Assembly: GCF_023721935.1 (NCBI RefSeq)
Contig: NW_026057584.1
Coordinates: 38,139,506-38,203,505, forward strand
Source: Panthera uncia
Taxonomy: Eukaryota; Chordata; Mammalia; Carnivora; Felidae
Length of the DNA: 64,000 nt
Direction of reading: 5' to 3'
Shown here: piece by piece, positions 46,730 through 56,829 of the stretch
Layout: each line of letters opens with the position of its first letter
How positions within the stretch are numbered: position 1 is the stretch's first letter
Notes under the pieces: generated by a model
Told to the model about the DNA's origin: nothing
What the model saw: only the letters and a program-made list of their open reading frames with translations
The model's database searches: none
Made by a program: the position numbers and the translations under genes

Positions 46730-46841
46730 TCCTCTTTCTCTTTTTACTTTTGCCCTCCCTTCTCTCCTCCTCCCTCTTCCTTCACCTTCCTCCTACCCCT
46801 CCAACTCCTCCTTCTTCTTTTCTTTCCCTCTTTTCTCTCAG
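46730..46841 (+). promoter_or_regulatory. C2orf66: Extended polypyrimidine tract and acceptor of C2orf66
   Basis: About 110 bases of almost uninterrupted C and T end in TTTTCTCTCAG at 46841. It is unusually long for a splice acceptor tract. Confidence 0.7.
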
Positions 46842-47008
46842 ACCATTGATATCTCCCGATCCTGCCTTCCACTCAGCTTCGTTCCACCATGCCCAAAGCA
46901 CTCCTGCTGCTGTGTGTTGTCCTGGTGCTACTTGGGCTTGTGCCTGGAGACACAGTGAGAAACGGAGAGAAATGGAAGCCGCTCAACAATCCCCGGAACA
47001 GAGAGCTG
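46842..47008 (+). CDS. C2orf66: C2orf66 first coding exon (short 5' UTR then 46889-47008)
   Basis: The acceptor CTCTCAG follows more than 100 bases of nearly pure pyrimidines. There are 47 bases of 5' UTR, then the ATG at 46889. The exon ends AGAGAGCTG before GTAAGA at 47009, phase 0. It encodes the signal peptide and the conserved KWKPLNNPRNREL. Confidence 0.88.
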
Positions 47009-48678
47009 GTAAGAGCATACCCTGGGGCATGCTGGGCTGCAGGGTGAAATTGGCACCTCTCTGGATTTATGCACACTGCACTCTGTTGGAGCACGGTGGT
47101 GAGGAGGCTACCAAGTGCCAAGGCAATTCCTGCCGAGAAATCTGGTCAAGGGCTTTGCTAGCCTAGTAGCTGGTATCCTATTGTTCTTCTGCCCAATTTA
47201 TATCTGTCCTGTAAGGAGAAGCAAATTTATATATAGAAATGATTTTATGTACACACGACACCTTACATTTGTAAATGATCGTACATACACATTGACTTTA
47301 TAGCCTGTATTTCTCACACATATACAAAATCAAGAGTATCGTGGGGAATTGATTTTTGCATAGCTCAGACTGAACTGATAATAAAATCAATTCTCATATG
47401 ACCAACACGTGCAAAGCTCAATTACAAAAACTGAAAGTTGACCTGCATTCTTTTCAATTTACCAAGCATTCTTTTCTTTATTTTTTTTTTTTAAGATTTA
47501 TTTTTAAGTAATCTCTACACCCATTGTGGGGCTCAGTAGCACATCCCTGAGACCAAGAGTTGCACGCTCTACCAACTGAGTCAGCCAGGTGCTTCCCAAG
47601 CATTATTTTCAAGATAAATCTATCTAGGAAATAGAATTCAAAACATCAGTGAAAATTCTCTTTTGAAAATATGCCAAAACAATAAACATGCTGGCATTAC
47701 TATTTCAAAAACTAGTTTCCCTAAAGAAAATGATGTGAAATATGACAGTATAGGGTTAAAACAACCAAGCAGCCCTTTGCAAGCTTCTATGTATCCATTT
47801 TATAAAGGAAAGCTTTTTGAAAAACGCATGCCTGAAAGAATTGGTGCAGAAGACAATGGCCAGGATCTCACCTTCAGAGAGGAGGCCCAGAGCTTGACCA
47901 CTGTAAAGTTCCATTTAATCTCCGACCTAAGTGGTTCAGAGATGGTTTACAAAGGACCCTCTGACCGTGATGCTATTAAATAATTGATGTTCCTCTCTCA
48001 ATCTCCACCAAGAATGTTGAATTATCTTGTTTAGGGTTGAAATGTCAAAAACAAGGCAGGGTAGGGGCACCTGGGTGGCTCAGTCAGTTGAGCGTCCAAC
48101 TTCAGCTCAGGTCATGATCTCACACTCCATGAGTTCGAGCCCCGCGTCGGGCTCTGTGCTGACAGCTCAGGGACTGGAGCCTGCTTCGGATTCTGTGTCT
48201 CCCTCTCTCTCTGCCACTCCCCTGCTCATGCTCTGTCTCTCTCTGTCTCAAAAATACATAGAAACATTTAAAAAAATTAAAAAAAAACAAAAACAAAAAC
48301 AAGGCAGGGTAAAGGACAGTGGAGGGGAAGTAGGAGAAGTAGCCAAAGTTTGTACTTGTATTTCTGGATTTTCTACCTCCTGCCTCCTAGATTAGCCCTA
48401 AAGTCAATTCACGGAGGAAAAAAGAGGGGGAAAATATCCATCTCTGAGTATTTTTTATATTTAATTTACATACCGCATTGAACACTTTCTCTCTTCAGTT
48501 TTTCAGAACCCTTCAGGCATATCTTAAGGGAAGAGGTCTTGATCTTGGGAGATTTCCGAACACTTTCTCCATGAATGAGAATCCCAGACCCCTCTCTTTC
48601 CAATCAGAACTTCTTGCTTCTGCATTTGCAGATTATGAAGAGCAGAAAAACTCCTTTCCTAATTACGTCAAAGGCTGA
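46889..48678 (+). CDS. C2orf66: C2orf66, small secreted protein of unknown function (99 aa, 2 coding exons)
   Basis: The coding exons are 46889-47008 (40 codons) and 48499-48678 (59 codons plus TGA). The first exon has its acceptor at 46840-46841 and its ATG in a good context (TTCCACCATGC). Residues 1-20 form a signal peptide: MPKALLLLCVVLVLLGLVPG. The mature part of about 79 residues starts near DTVRNGEKWKPLNNPRNREL and continues FFRTLQAYLKGRGLDLGRF, NTFSMNENPRPLSFQSEL, ending NSFPNYVKG. It has no cysteine, so no disulfides; it is polar, with an acidic patch (ADYEEQ) and basic sites such as KGRGL. I recognise it as the orthologue of human C2orf66, which lies between PGAP1 and GTF3C3. Its function is not known to me. 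The frame is intact in both exons, which argues for a live gene. The start was chosen from the signal peptide and Kozak context. Confidence 0.9.
47480..47596 (-). mobile_element. Short tRNA-type SINE in C2orf66 intron
   Basis: The T-rich tail, AAGTAATCTCTACACCCATT and the head GAGTCAGCCAGGTGC are in reverse. CCAAGCATTCTTTTC and CCAAGCATTATTTTC flank it. Confidence 0.85.
48064..48292 (+). mobile_element. SINEC-type element in C2orf66 intron
   Basis: The near-consensus copy opens with GGGGCACCTGGGTGGCTCAG. The duplication AAAACAAGGCAGGGTA occurs at about 48048 and about 48297. Confidence 0.93.
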
Positions 48679-48697
48679 ATGTTTCCTCTGAACACAG
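48499..48697 (+). CDS. C2orf66: C2orf66 second coding exon (stop at 48676-48678) and start of 3' UTR
   Basis: The acceptor is CTCTCTTCAG. The exon encodes 59 residues (FFRTLQAYLKGRGLDL through FPNYVKG) and TGA, then 19 more bases up to a perfect donor (CAG/GTAAGT at 48698). The 3' UTR therefore continues in a further exon. Confidence 0.88.
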
Positions 48698-48950
48698 GTA
48701 AGTTATCCCTTTATTCCCAGGATCTGTCCAATTATAACAACTCAGTCATAAAGAGATTTTGAAAGTATTTATTTGAAAAAATGATTTTATTTCCTCATAG
48801 AAATATGTGCTCAGTTCTGATGATACTCATCACCGTTAATATTTGGATTTGGTTCATGTATTTCGCTGTCTGGTTTTAAAAAGAAATGAAAGTTTATAAT
48901 TTTATAAGCATAGTTTTCTGGGAAGAGATATATTAAAATAGAATGATCAC

Positions 48951-49058
48951 TCTTTTTTTTTTTAATTTAAAGTAGTCTGTATGCCCAACATGGGGTTTAA
49001 CTCACAACTCCGAGGTTAAAAGTCACCTGCTGTATGAACTGAACCTTCCAGGTGCCCC
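48951..49058 (-). mobile_element. Short tRNA-type SINE
   Basis: It is a reverse copy: CCAACATGGGGTTTAACTCA, ending CTTCCAGGTGCCCC. AGAATGATCACTCTT on the left and AGAATTATCACTCTT on the right are the duplication. Confidence 0.85.
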
Positions 49059-49183
49059 TAGAATTATCACTCTTAATAGGATTAGTAAATATAGTGGAAT
49101 ATCACACACTTTTACCTATGTTTTTTGAATACCAGGTCATATAGCTAGTTATGTGGAAATCATATACAAAGAAATAAGGTGGG

Positions 49184-49367
49184 GCATCTGGTTGTCTCAG
49201 TTGGTTAAAAACATCTAACTCTTGATTTCGGCTCAGGTCTTGATCTCACAGTTCATGAGATCGAGCCTGGATTCAAGCTCTGAGCTGTCTGCTTAGATTT
49301 TCTCTCTCTCCCTCTCTCTCTCTGCCCCTCCCCTCCCCTCTCAAAATAAATAAATAAACTTTAAAAA
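49184..49367 (+). mobile_element. SINEC-type element
   Basis: GGGGCATCTGGTTGTCTCAG opens it and CTCAAAATAAATAAATAAAC closes it. It is diverged. Confidence 0.9.
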
Positions 49368-49562
49368 TGTCAAATTGTGCAGTTGGATTTAATAGAAAAG
49401 TTTAAAAAAATTGTCTTCTTGGAAAAAAGTAATAAACATATATTTGAGTTTGAACTTCCTCACCTAAAGAAAAAAAAAAAGTAAAATATTGTAAAGATGG
49501 CACTTTCCTCATGGAAAAAAATTAGAAATTTATTTATGTTTAAAATTTGTGTTTTATTATTC

Positions 49563-49764
49563 CTTTTTTTTTTTTTTTTTGAGAGAGAGAGAGTGAGAGA
49601 GAGAGCACACATGCGCAAGCAAGCAGGAAAGGAGAAGAGAGAGAGAGAGAGTGAGAGAGGACCTCAAGCAGGCTCACGCCCAGTGTGGAGCATGACAGTG
49701 AGATCATGAGCTGAGCCGAAATCAAGAGTTGGTCACTTAACCAACTGAGCCCCCCAGGTGCCCC
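49563..49764 (-). mobile_element. SINEC-type element with GA-expanded body
   Basis: The reverse copy has the tail (T)19 GAGAGAGAGAG and ends GAGCCCCCCAGGTGCCCC. Confidence 0.9.
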
Positions 49765-50491
49765 TATTCTTATTACTTGAGCATTCCTATCAAATAAATA
49801 TTTACCATTTAGGAAAAAGAAACAACAAACAGGTATGGTGTACTCCAAGAAAACACAATGTGATTCTAGTCTATTAACTTTTTGTTTGGCTAAATAATAA
49901 AGGGAACTGAATCATGATTAAAATCCACTCCCATTCTTCCAATGGGTAGGGATGAAATTGTGAGGAACATACATACTATTGCTGTACTTTATTGTGTATG
50001 GGAAAGCATTTTGATTATTAGTTCCTTTAAATGTGATGATTTTTTAAAATAATGATTGTTATTCTAAATGGAAGATGCAATTTACTATGTGGCATATGTG
50101 CTTGAAAGCTCTTACAATGAGAAAATGAAATAGAATGAACGGGAAGACATTATGGAAGGGTTACCTTGACTAATATTCACTCTTGGGCCCTAGGCTATTA
50201 AACACTAAAGTAAAGAATAGTTATTAATATCACAGTATCTGCTTTAGTATGAGACAGAATTGCATGCAATCTGGTTGTGAGCCTTAGTTTCTTCATTTAT
50301 AAATTGCAGACACTGATCTCTAACTCACAGATACTATAGAGAAAATATCAAATAAATAGTGTCATGTGAGCATGGACTGAGGTAATGTTTAAGGGCAGGA
50401 AACGGAGAAAACACCAAGTTGGTAGTATTGTAATGTGATGGGAGTTTTTCAACTTTGTGAGAGAAGTTAAGCTTCTATTAGGAGAATATTT

Positions 50492-50712
50492 CCATTTTTT
50501 TTAACGTTTATTTATTTTTGAGACAGAGAGAGACAGAGCATGAACGGGTGAGGGTCAGAGAGAGGGAGACACAGAATCTGAAACAGGCTCCAGGCTCTGA
50601 GCTGTCAGCACAGAGCCCGACGCGGGGCTTGAACCCACGGACCGTGAGATCATGACCTGAGCGACCTGAGCCGAAGTCGGCCTCTCAACTGACTGAGCCA
50701 GCCAGGCGCCCC
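50492..50712 (-). mobile_element. Young SINEC element
   Basis: The reverse near-consensus copy ends GAGCCAGCCAGGCGCCCC. The duplication AGGAGAATATTT occurs at 50480 and 50713. It has a 10-base tandem repeat (GAGCGACCTGAGCC region). Confidence 0.93.
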
Positions 50713-50873
50713 AGGAGAATATTTCATAATTACATGCGCTCCTTTCCTAACATCTCTGATTAGAAAAGAAAAACAAAAAGAGTCTTTGTTGAAATATGTT
50801 GCTCTTTGGGTCATTGTGTTGCTTGAAGAGTCTTCACTCTCTATTTCATGATAACATTTTCTTGTTCTTTCAG

Positions 50874-51240
50874 GTGTCTGGCTATTTTAAAACTACAGAT
50901 CAAGCTTCTCATCAGAAAAATTCAATCATGGTCATGGCTAAACCTTTTCCCCCTCCACTTTTGTCAATTTATCATGGTTTTATTCTACATTTCCAGATTT
51001 ACATATAAATGGGTCGAGCTTTGGGACATATGTGACTTATGTGCATATTTTTGGAGTCTTTTTTCCATTCTATAAACCATAAACATCAATGTAGAGCACT
51101 GGACATATTTCTAAGAGTTACAAAAATACTGTAGAGTCCAAAGAGATGATGATTCAAATTACCTTTCCTTTAAGCTTGTCTTTCAAGCTTGTGTGCTTAT
51201 TACCTTTTATCAATAAACATTAAAAAAAATTTTTTTTAAT
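50874..51240 (+). other. C2orf66: Probable C2orf66 3' UTR exon
   Basis: A good acceptor (GTTCTTTCAG) ends at 50873. The sequence runs about 340 bases to an AATAAA at 51212-51217. It has no long conserved frame. A SINE inserted right at the poly(A) signal (51222-51560). The assignment as terminal exon is inference from splice and poly(A) signals. Confidence 0.45.
51212..51217 (+). terminator. C2orf66: Candidate C2orf66 poly(A) signal, duplicated by SINE insertion
   Basis: AATAAA lies within TATCAATAAACATT (51208-51221). The same 14 bases recur at 51561-51574 on the other side of the SINE, giving a second AATAAA at 51565-51570. The duplicate is the SINE target-site duplication. Confidence 0.45.
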
Positions 51241-51560
51241 GTTTATTTATTTTTGAAGGAGAGAGATACAGAGTATGAGCGAGGGAGGGGAGGAGAGAGA
51301 GAGACACAGAATAATGATACAGGAAAAGCAGCTATTCCAAATGAAAATATGAGAGTCAGAATATTTCAGCCTAAGCTGGTGGAGAGAGGAGAATGTCAGG
51401 TGGTTGTAAAAAAAGGGACCTGTTTCTACTCCAGGCTCCAGGCTCTGAGCTGTCAGTATGGAGCGCGACTCGGGGCTCGAACTCACGGACCCCACAGACC
51501 ATGAGACTATGACCTGAACCAAAGTCAGACCTTTAACCGACTGAGCCACCCAGGTGCCCC
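51222..51560 (-). mobile_element. SINEC element carrying a 122-base foreign insert
   Basis: The reverse copy's tail is at 51222-51245 and its head ends CACCCAGGTGCCCC at 51560. Between GAGACACAGA (51310) and AGGCTCCAGGCTCTG (51433) lies a segment that is not SINE but the inverted copy of 51934-52054. TATCAATAAACATT flanks the whole. Confidence 0.93.
51311..51432 (-). repeat. Inverted copy of 51934-52054 inside a SINE
   Basis: Aligned by eye against the reverse complement of 51934-52054, about 122 bases match with five substitutions and one indel. Shared pieces include GATACAGGAAAAGCAGCTAT and ATGAGAGTCAGAATATTTCA. Confidence 0.93.
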
Positions 51561-51933
51561 TATCAATAAACATTTTTTACTGGAAAGGGACTCTGCTCAT
51601 TTTTAGTATCGTTCATTATATATAATAGAGATTTGGGCTTAAAATTGCTCTTTTTCCTGAAAAGAAGCTGCATTCCCACATTCAGCATATGCCACTGAAA
51701 GACCTCACAATGTTTGTTTCACACCAAGGGAGAGGAAGTGATAAATATCCACAGTTAAGTTGAAATGGAAAGCAAAGGCACTGGGGATTCTAGGAGTTGC
51801 TAGAGTCTTTAGGAGATGTTCCCTGCCATCGTTCAGAGGTGGACATTGTGTTACACCAAATATCCCAGCTGCACTCGGCTCTGGTTCTTCTGCACACACA
51901 GCTTCTTAAGAAGGGCGAGTGGAAACAGGTGGA

Positions 51934-52054
51934 GTAGAAACAGGTCCTTTTTTTACAACCAACTGACCTTCTCCTCTCTCCACCAGCTCAGGTTGAAATA
52001 TTCTGACTCTCATATTTTCATTTGGGATAGCTGCTTTTCCTGTATCATTATGGA
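51934..52054 (+). repeat. Donor copy of the inverted duplication
   Basis: This is unique-looking sequence (GAGTAGAAACAGGTCC through TTCCTGTATCATTATGG). Its flanks are not shared with the SINE copy. Confidence 0.85.
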
Positions 52055-52262
52055 GAGCCACATCATTTTCTCTGGGATTCTTGAAAAACGAACATTATAC
52101 TAGAATGCAAAAACATTGGCATCCTAGGAACATTAGCCTGTACCTTTCATGATAGTCTTCTGTGGCTTTCTTGTGGATGATTGATACTGAATATCAATAA
52201 TAAAATACTTATGGAAAAATAGATTTCTTCATCTGGTTTAATTTGTCCTGTTTTAACTAGTA

Positions 52263-52263
<1 letters not shown>

Positions 52264-52300
<37 letters not shown>
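52264..52300. repeat. (TG)n microsatellite
   Basis: About 37 bases of perfect TG repeat. Confidence 0.95.
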
Positions 52301-52301
<1 letters not shown>

Positions 52302-52506
52302 TTTTCTCTGGAGGGTTGTGAGGTCTTTGGGAGCAGAGATCATATCTAAGTGATTTTTATTTCTCCAGCACCTAGCACAATGCTCTACATGTAGCGAGTG
52401 TTTAATATGTGTCGAACTGAAGGTGTGCTATTGTGCTATTATATGGTAATAGAAGCTGCTTCTAGTTTATATCAAGATTATGGGGATTTTTTTAGCATTT
52501 AAACTT

Positions 52507-52705
52507 TTTAAAGTTTATTTCTTTATTTTGAGAGAGAGAGAACGTGAGCAGAGGAGGGGCAGAGAGAGAGTGTGAGAGAGAATCCCAAGCAAGTTCTGTG
52601 CTGTCAGAGCAGAACCCAATGCGGGGCTTGATCTCACGAACCATGAGATTATGACCTGAGCCCAAAGCAAGAGTTGGGTGCTTAACTGAGCCAGCCAGCT
52701 GCCCC
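52507..52705 (-). mobile_element. SINEC-type element
   Basis: The reverse copy has TTTATTTTGAGAGAGAGAG and ends GAGCCAGCCAGCTGCCCC. Confidence 0.9.
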
Positions 52706-52734
52706 TGTGTTTAACCATTTAAAAGATAGAACTA

Positions 52735-52947
52735 GGGGCACCTGGGTGGCTCAGTCAGTTAAGCATCTAACTCTTGATTTAGACTCAGGTCATGATCTCA
52801 GGGTGGTGAGAACAAGCCCTGTGTTGGGCTGCGCGCTAGGTTTGGAGCCTGCTGAAGGTTCTCTCTCTCTCCCTATACCTCTCCCACTGCCCCCCCCCCA
52901 TTCACATTCACTCTTTGTCTCACTCACTAAAAAAAATAAGTAAAAAT
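52735..52947 (+). mobile_element. SINEC-type element
   Basis: GGGGCACCTGGGTGGCTCAG opens it. AAAAGATAGAACTA on the left and AAAAGATATAAGTA on the right are the duplication. With the reverse SINE 30 bases upstream it forms a head-to-head pair. Confidence 0.92.
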
Positions 52948-53676
52948 AAAAGATATAAGTAATTACTGACAATGAGCTATTCCTCATAAAAAATATTGAA
53001 ATAAAGGGTAGTTAGGAGTGTTGTACCACCCTCTAGTTCCACTCAAGTAGCATTGACTGGTTTTCCTTTCCTTTTACCAGCCCTGTTCTGGGTGTCAGTA
53101 GTGCCACAAAGGGAATTCTTATTAATTTCAGGGCCTTGAAAAGGAAGAGCATCCACACGGACTTTTAACTATGAGCCTGCAAAGTCTCAAGGCAGGAGCA
53201 TGCATCCTTCTGCTGGAAAACTCACATTGGGAGATAGCTGTTGATGGATGGCCTACACTCCATACTGACTGGAGTTTCTTGGTGGTGATGCCATTGGGGA
53301 AGGACAAGTCTCCACTTGTATGACCATTTAGCACACCTGGTCCTCAGACATTGTATGTCAGTCATTTCCCCACCCCTACCCTATTATTTTGACAACCAAA
53401 ACTTCCCTACACACATTTCTAAAAGCCCACTTGGGAAGTGATTTTTTTCTTGGCTGAGAACCATTGCTAGGTAAACAGCAGAAATGTCATGTTTCTTCCA
53501 GTGAAATTCAATGCTTTGCAAGTGATCCAGGCTCCCCGGGGCCCATGGTAATTCTCTACATAGTCCTCTGACAGCCTTTCAACACTGACTCTGCTCCTCT
53601 TTGATGAGGCCCACATTCCCAGGCCATGACCTATTGTCCCCTATCCCAGAACTAGGGTAGTCAAGAACTGTTAGGA

Positions 53677-53897
53677 GGGGTGCCTGGGTGGCTCAGTCGG
53701 TTAAGCGTCCGACTTCGGCTCAGGTCATGACCTCACGGTCTGTGACTTCGAGCCCCACATCGGGCTCTGTGCTGACAGCTCAGAGCCTGGAGCCTGCTTC
53801 AGATTCTGTGTCTCCCTCTCTCTCTGACCCTCCCCTGTTCATGCTCTGTCTCTCTGTCTCAAAAATAAATAAACATTAAAAAAATTTAAAAAAAAAA
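53677..53897 (+). mobile_element. Young SINEC element
   Basis: The near-consensus copy opens GGGTGCCTGGGTGGCTCAGT. GAACTGTTAGGA and GGACTGTTAAGA flank it. Confidence 0.93.
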
Positions 53898-55959
53898 GGA
53901 CTGTTAAGAGTGTGACTTCTAAGTCACACTTACAAGTGTGACTTGTAAGCCGCACACTATCCTACTACAGTTTCACAGATTCTAATAGACACATGAGACC
54001 CCTGGGTCTGAGGCAGCATATTTTATTACTCATGGCACTGCAGGCAGCATGAGTTGTACATCCACATTGGTTCTCCTTATACCCGAAGTATCATGGGAGC
54101 CACATGGAGGTGAATCCAAGCACCTGCTGCACATGAGTGGGTTTGTGCTGAGGAACCCCAAACTTAGGATATCCCCACTTTTATATGGGGCTACTAGCAA
54201 ACATGCCCAATCTTTGCCCCAGATGGAAGCATTATATCTATTGTACTGGCCAGAAAACAAATCTGTCCTCTATCACAGAGAAAGACAGTAGGTCTGTCTT
54301 TCAAGGTTGTTTGTTCTACAGACATCTTTGGAAATATAGCCCAGATTGAAAGTTGCCAAAAACTTTTGCAGAAAAGTGAGAGAACTATGGAAAAATTGTC
54401 TCCCCAAAAGGGTCACATCCCATTGTGGTTCGACCCCTTGAAAAGGAGAAAGGATGGAGTCATCTCCTCCCTGTGTACTCTTAATTCTACTGTCATGGCA
54501 CCCATTCAATGTTCTGCTTCCTTCAGACATTCCATTTTGATTCCTCAAAAATCAGTCAGAAAGTCTGAAAAGTTTCTTCTTGCTATTTTTATTACCGCTG
54601 TAACAATTTCACTTCTTCTCAAAGTAATGCAGATGCCTCTGACTCACCAGGGTACAAATCACTTTCAAGGAAGTGGATAAAAGAAAAACAGAAAGATTAC
54701 AATTTTAAGATATATTGCTACAATGTGACCTGTAAAACAACTTTCATGTCAACAAGGTGTTCCATAGCAGTGTTAAAAACCAAATTCAAATTTTAAAGTA
54801 GATTTTAAAGATTTTATTGGATTTATTCAATGAACGATGAATTGGGCATCATGTAACAAATAGAAAGGAGCTCCAAAGAGCTGTACAAAATGAAAGACTT
54901 TGTAGCTAGAAGAAGGTGGGACAAGGAAGTCACCAAGCAGAGAGTGGATTGTTTGTGGCAAGGTCACTTCCCTTTAGGGGACAGCAGAGGTCTATCATGC
55001 AGTGAGGTCTATTACCTCACTAGCACTGACCATGTAATTCCAGATTGACCACTCCTAAGAGAGGTTGAAACTGCAACTAAATTATGTATTAAGTCTTGGT
55101 TCCTGATGTGGTTTTTAGCACAAGTGATTTTGGGTCTGTTGTCTCTTTAATAATGGCATAAAAACTATCCTTTTATCTCTTTCTCCTTGTTCCCTATTCT
55201 CCCCCAACATGAATGGATAGCTGCACAACTGTTATTCCATATTCCAGTCAGGTGATAGTGAAACAACCTAGTCTAAGCCATCTGGGTCTTAGTAGAGAAT
55301 TCTCCTTATGAGGTACCATCTTTCTTGCCTTTGACTCCCTTCTTTTCCCCTAGGAGAGTTAGGACCAGAGTTTTGACTTCTTAGATGCAGTTCCCTGACT
55401 GCCTGGAGAAGGCAGGGAGAATTTCCCTACAAGTGATTTTTGTTGAGTTCCTTAATCCAACCTTTCCTACTAGCCCCCATATTTTACACCCAGGTAGAGT
55501 CCTGAGGATCCTTTATTATGAGAAAGTGATGATTTCTAGCTGTGAGATTTTTTCCCCTCTTATCTAGAAGTCTTGGGGTCACAGCTGTCATTCTGACATT
55601 CTTCTGTTCTTATCCTCATCTAGATTGTAACAAAGAGGTACCAATGGCTAAGTGATAGGCTCCATGTAACCTGTCTCTAACCTTAGCTTTATATCGAGCT
55701 TCATTCTCTGTACCTAAACACTCTTGCTCATTTCTAAGGTACTCTCAATTCCACCCAGTTTAATTCATAAACGTGTTTTAAGCACAGATTACTAGAATTC
55801 ACAAAGATGCATCAGGTAGTACTATTCTCAAGATGTTGACAGTGTGTCTAGAATAGGACAGCAGAGAAATATTTATAACACAAGGTAAAATATAAACCAC
55901 AGGAGTGTTCAGCAAGTGAAGAATAGTTCCATTGAGGGGAGGCCATATGTCATATTAAT

Positions 55960-56040
55960 TCCAAGGCATGGGATTTGGGGTCAGATAGATCAGGGTTCAC
56001 ATCCTGGCTCTGCTACTTATTAGATATAGGACTTTGGCAT
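55960..56040 (+). repeat. MIR fragment
   Basis: GGGGTCAGATAGATCAGGGT and CATCCTGGCTCTGCTACTTA match the 5' part of forward MIR. A SINE inserted just after it. Confidence 0.7.
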
Positions 56041-56055
56041 TAATAATAGCAACAT

Positions 56056-56298
56056 CCTCTGGTGCCTGGGTGGTCAGCTATTAAGCCCAGCTCTTGATCT
56101 CAGCTCAGGTAATGATCTCACAGTTTGTGGGATCAACCCCCCCCCCCCCACCGCCCCCACCGGCAGCAGGGGGAGTCTGCTTGGAATTCTCTCTTCCTTT
56201 CTCTCTGCCACTCCCTCATCCCCACCCCGGCACAAGCACGAGTTTGCTCGCTCTCTCTCAAAATAGATAGATAGATAGATAGATAAAAATAAAATGAA
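56056..56298 (+). mobile_element. SINEC element with poly(C) and (GATA)n
   Basis: GGTGCCTGGGTGGTCAGCTA opens it. The body contains a C12-type run (56129-56140), and the tail has AGATAGATAGATAGAT (56262-56286) instead of AAATAAAT. AGCAACATCC occurs at about 56048 and about 56300. Confidence 0.88.
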
Positions 56299-56829
56299 AG
56301 CAACATCCATTTTTAAGGGTTATTTTGAGCTATGTATGTAATATGCATAAGCCAGTACATGACCTATAGTAAATGGGCAAGAGTGTATAGTAACCACATC
56401 AAGCATTTGATTCTAAAAGTTTGTTAAGAAAAGAAAACTTGGGTGGGAGTGATAGGTGGAACGTGAAGTTCCGATAAACTTACTTAAGGACTGAGGAGCC
56501 CTGAGGAAAGGGAGAGTTTGAGAATTTGTGGAAGACGGGAAAACTAATGGTGGAGGAGATGAGACTTAGAGCACAAATTGGGAGAGGACTTTAGCTTTCT
56601 GTGGCAGGAGAAAAATGGAAAATGAAACATGCACGTGGCAGTGCAGTTGGTTAAATCAAGAAAATAATGCACCAAAGAAAAGATCAAATTAATTTAAAGA
56701 ACAAACATTCAGAAAAGGAAGTGGATTAGGAGAATGAAGAATTGAGGGAAACGATCTAGATTAAGGAAAATGTCTTTAAAGCACTTTTTTTTTTTTTAAC
56801 TCCCTAATCCTCTTAAACAATAAATTTGA

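Larger units (their letters stand above)
48698..50873 (+). other. C2orf66: C2orf66 3' UTR intron
   Basis: It contains four SINEs (listed). The remaining 49770-50475 is AT-rich, with a weak MIR-like piece near 50275-50370. No gene is seen. Confidence 0.5.
51575..56829. other. Intergenic region C2orf66-GTF3C3
   Basis: Apart from listed repeats, 53000-53670, 53900-56040 and 56310-56820 hold no supported gene. 53990-54300 and 54790-55120 may be old LTR-type or other interspersed repeats (TCTGAGGCAGCATATTTTAT, GGCACTGCAGGCAGCATGAG), but I could not assign a family. ORFs such as 54366-54680 have no recognisable domain. Confidence 0.5.

Noticed and set aside
47663..47983. 106-residue ORF in the C2orf66 intron
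   Set aside because: It lies within the intron between the two coding exons, has no signal peptide or domain, and would conflict with the clear splicing of C2orf66.
53990..55120. Endogenous retrovirus LTR
   Set aside because: Some phrases recall old LTRs, but no clear ends, primer-binding site or internal region could be shown, so no LTR feature is claimed.
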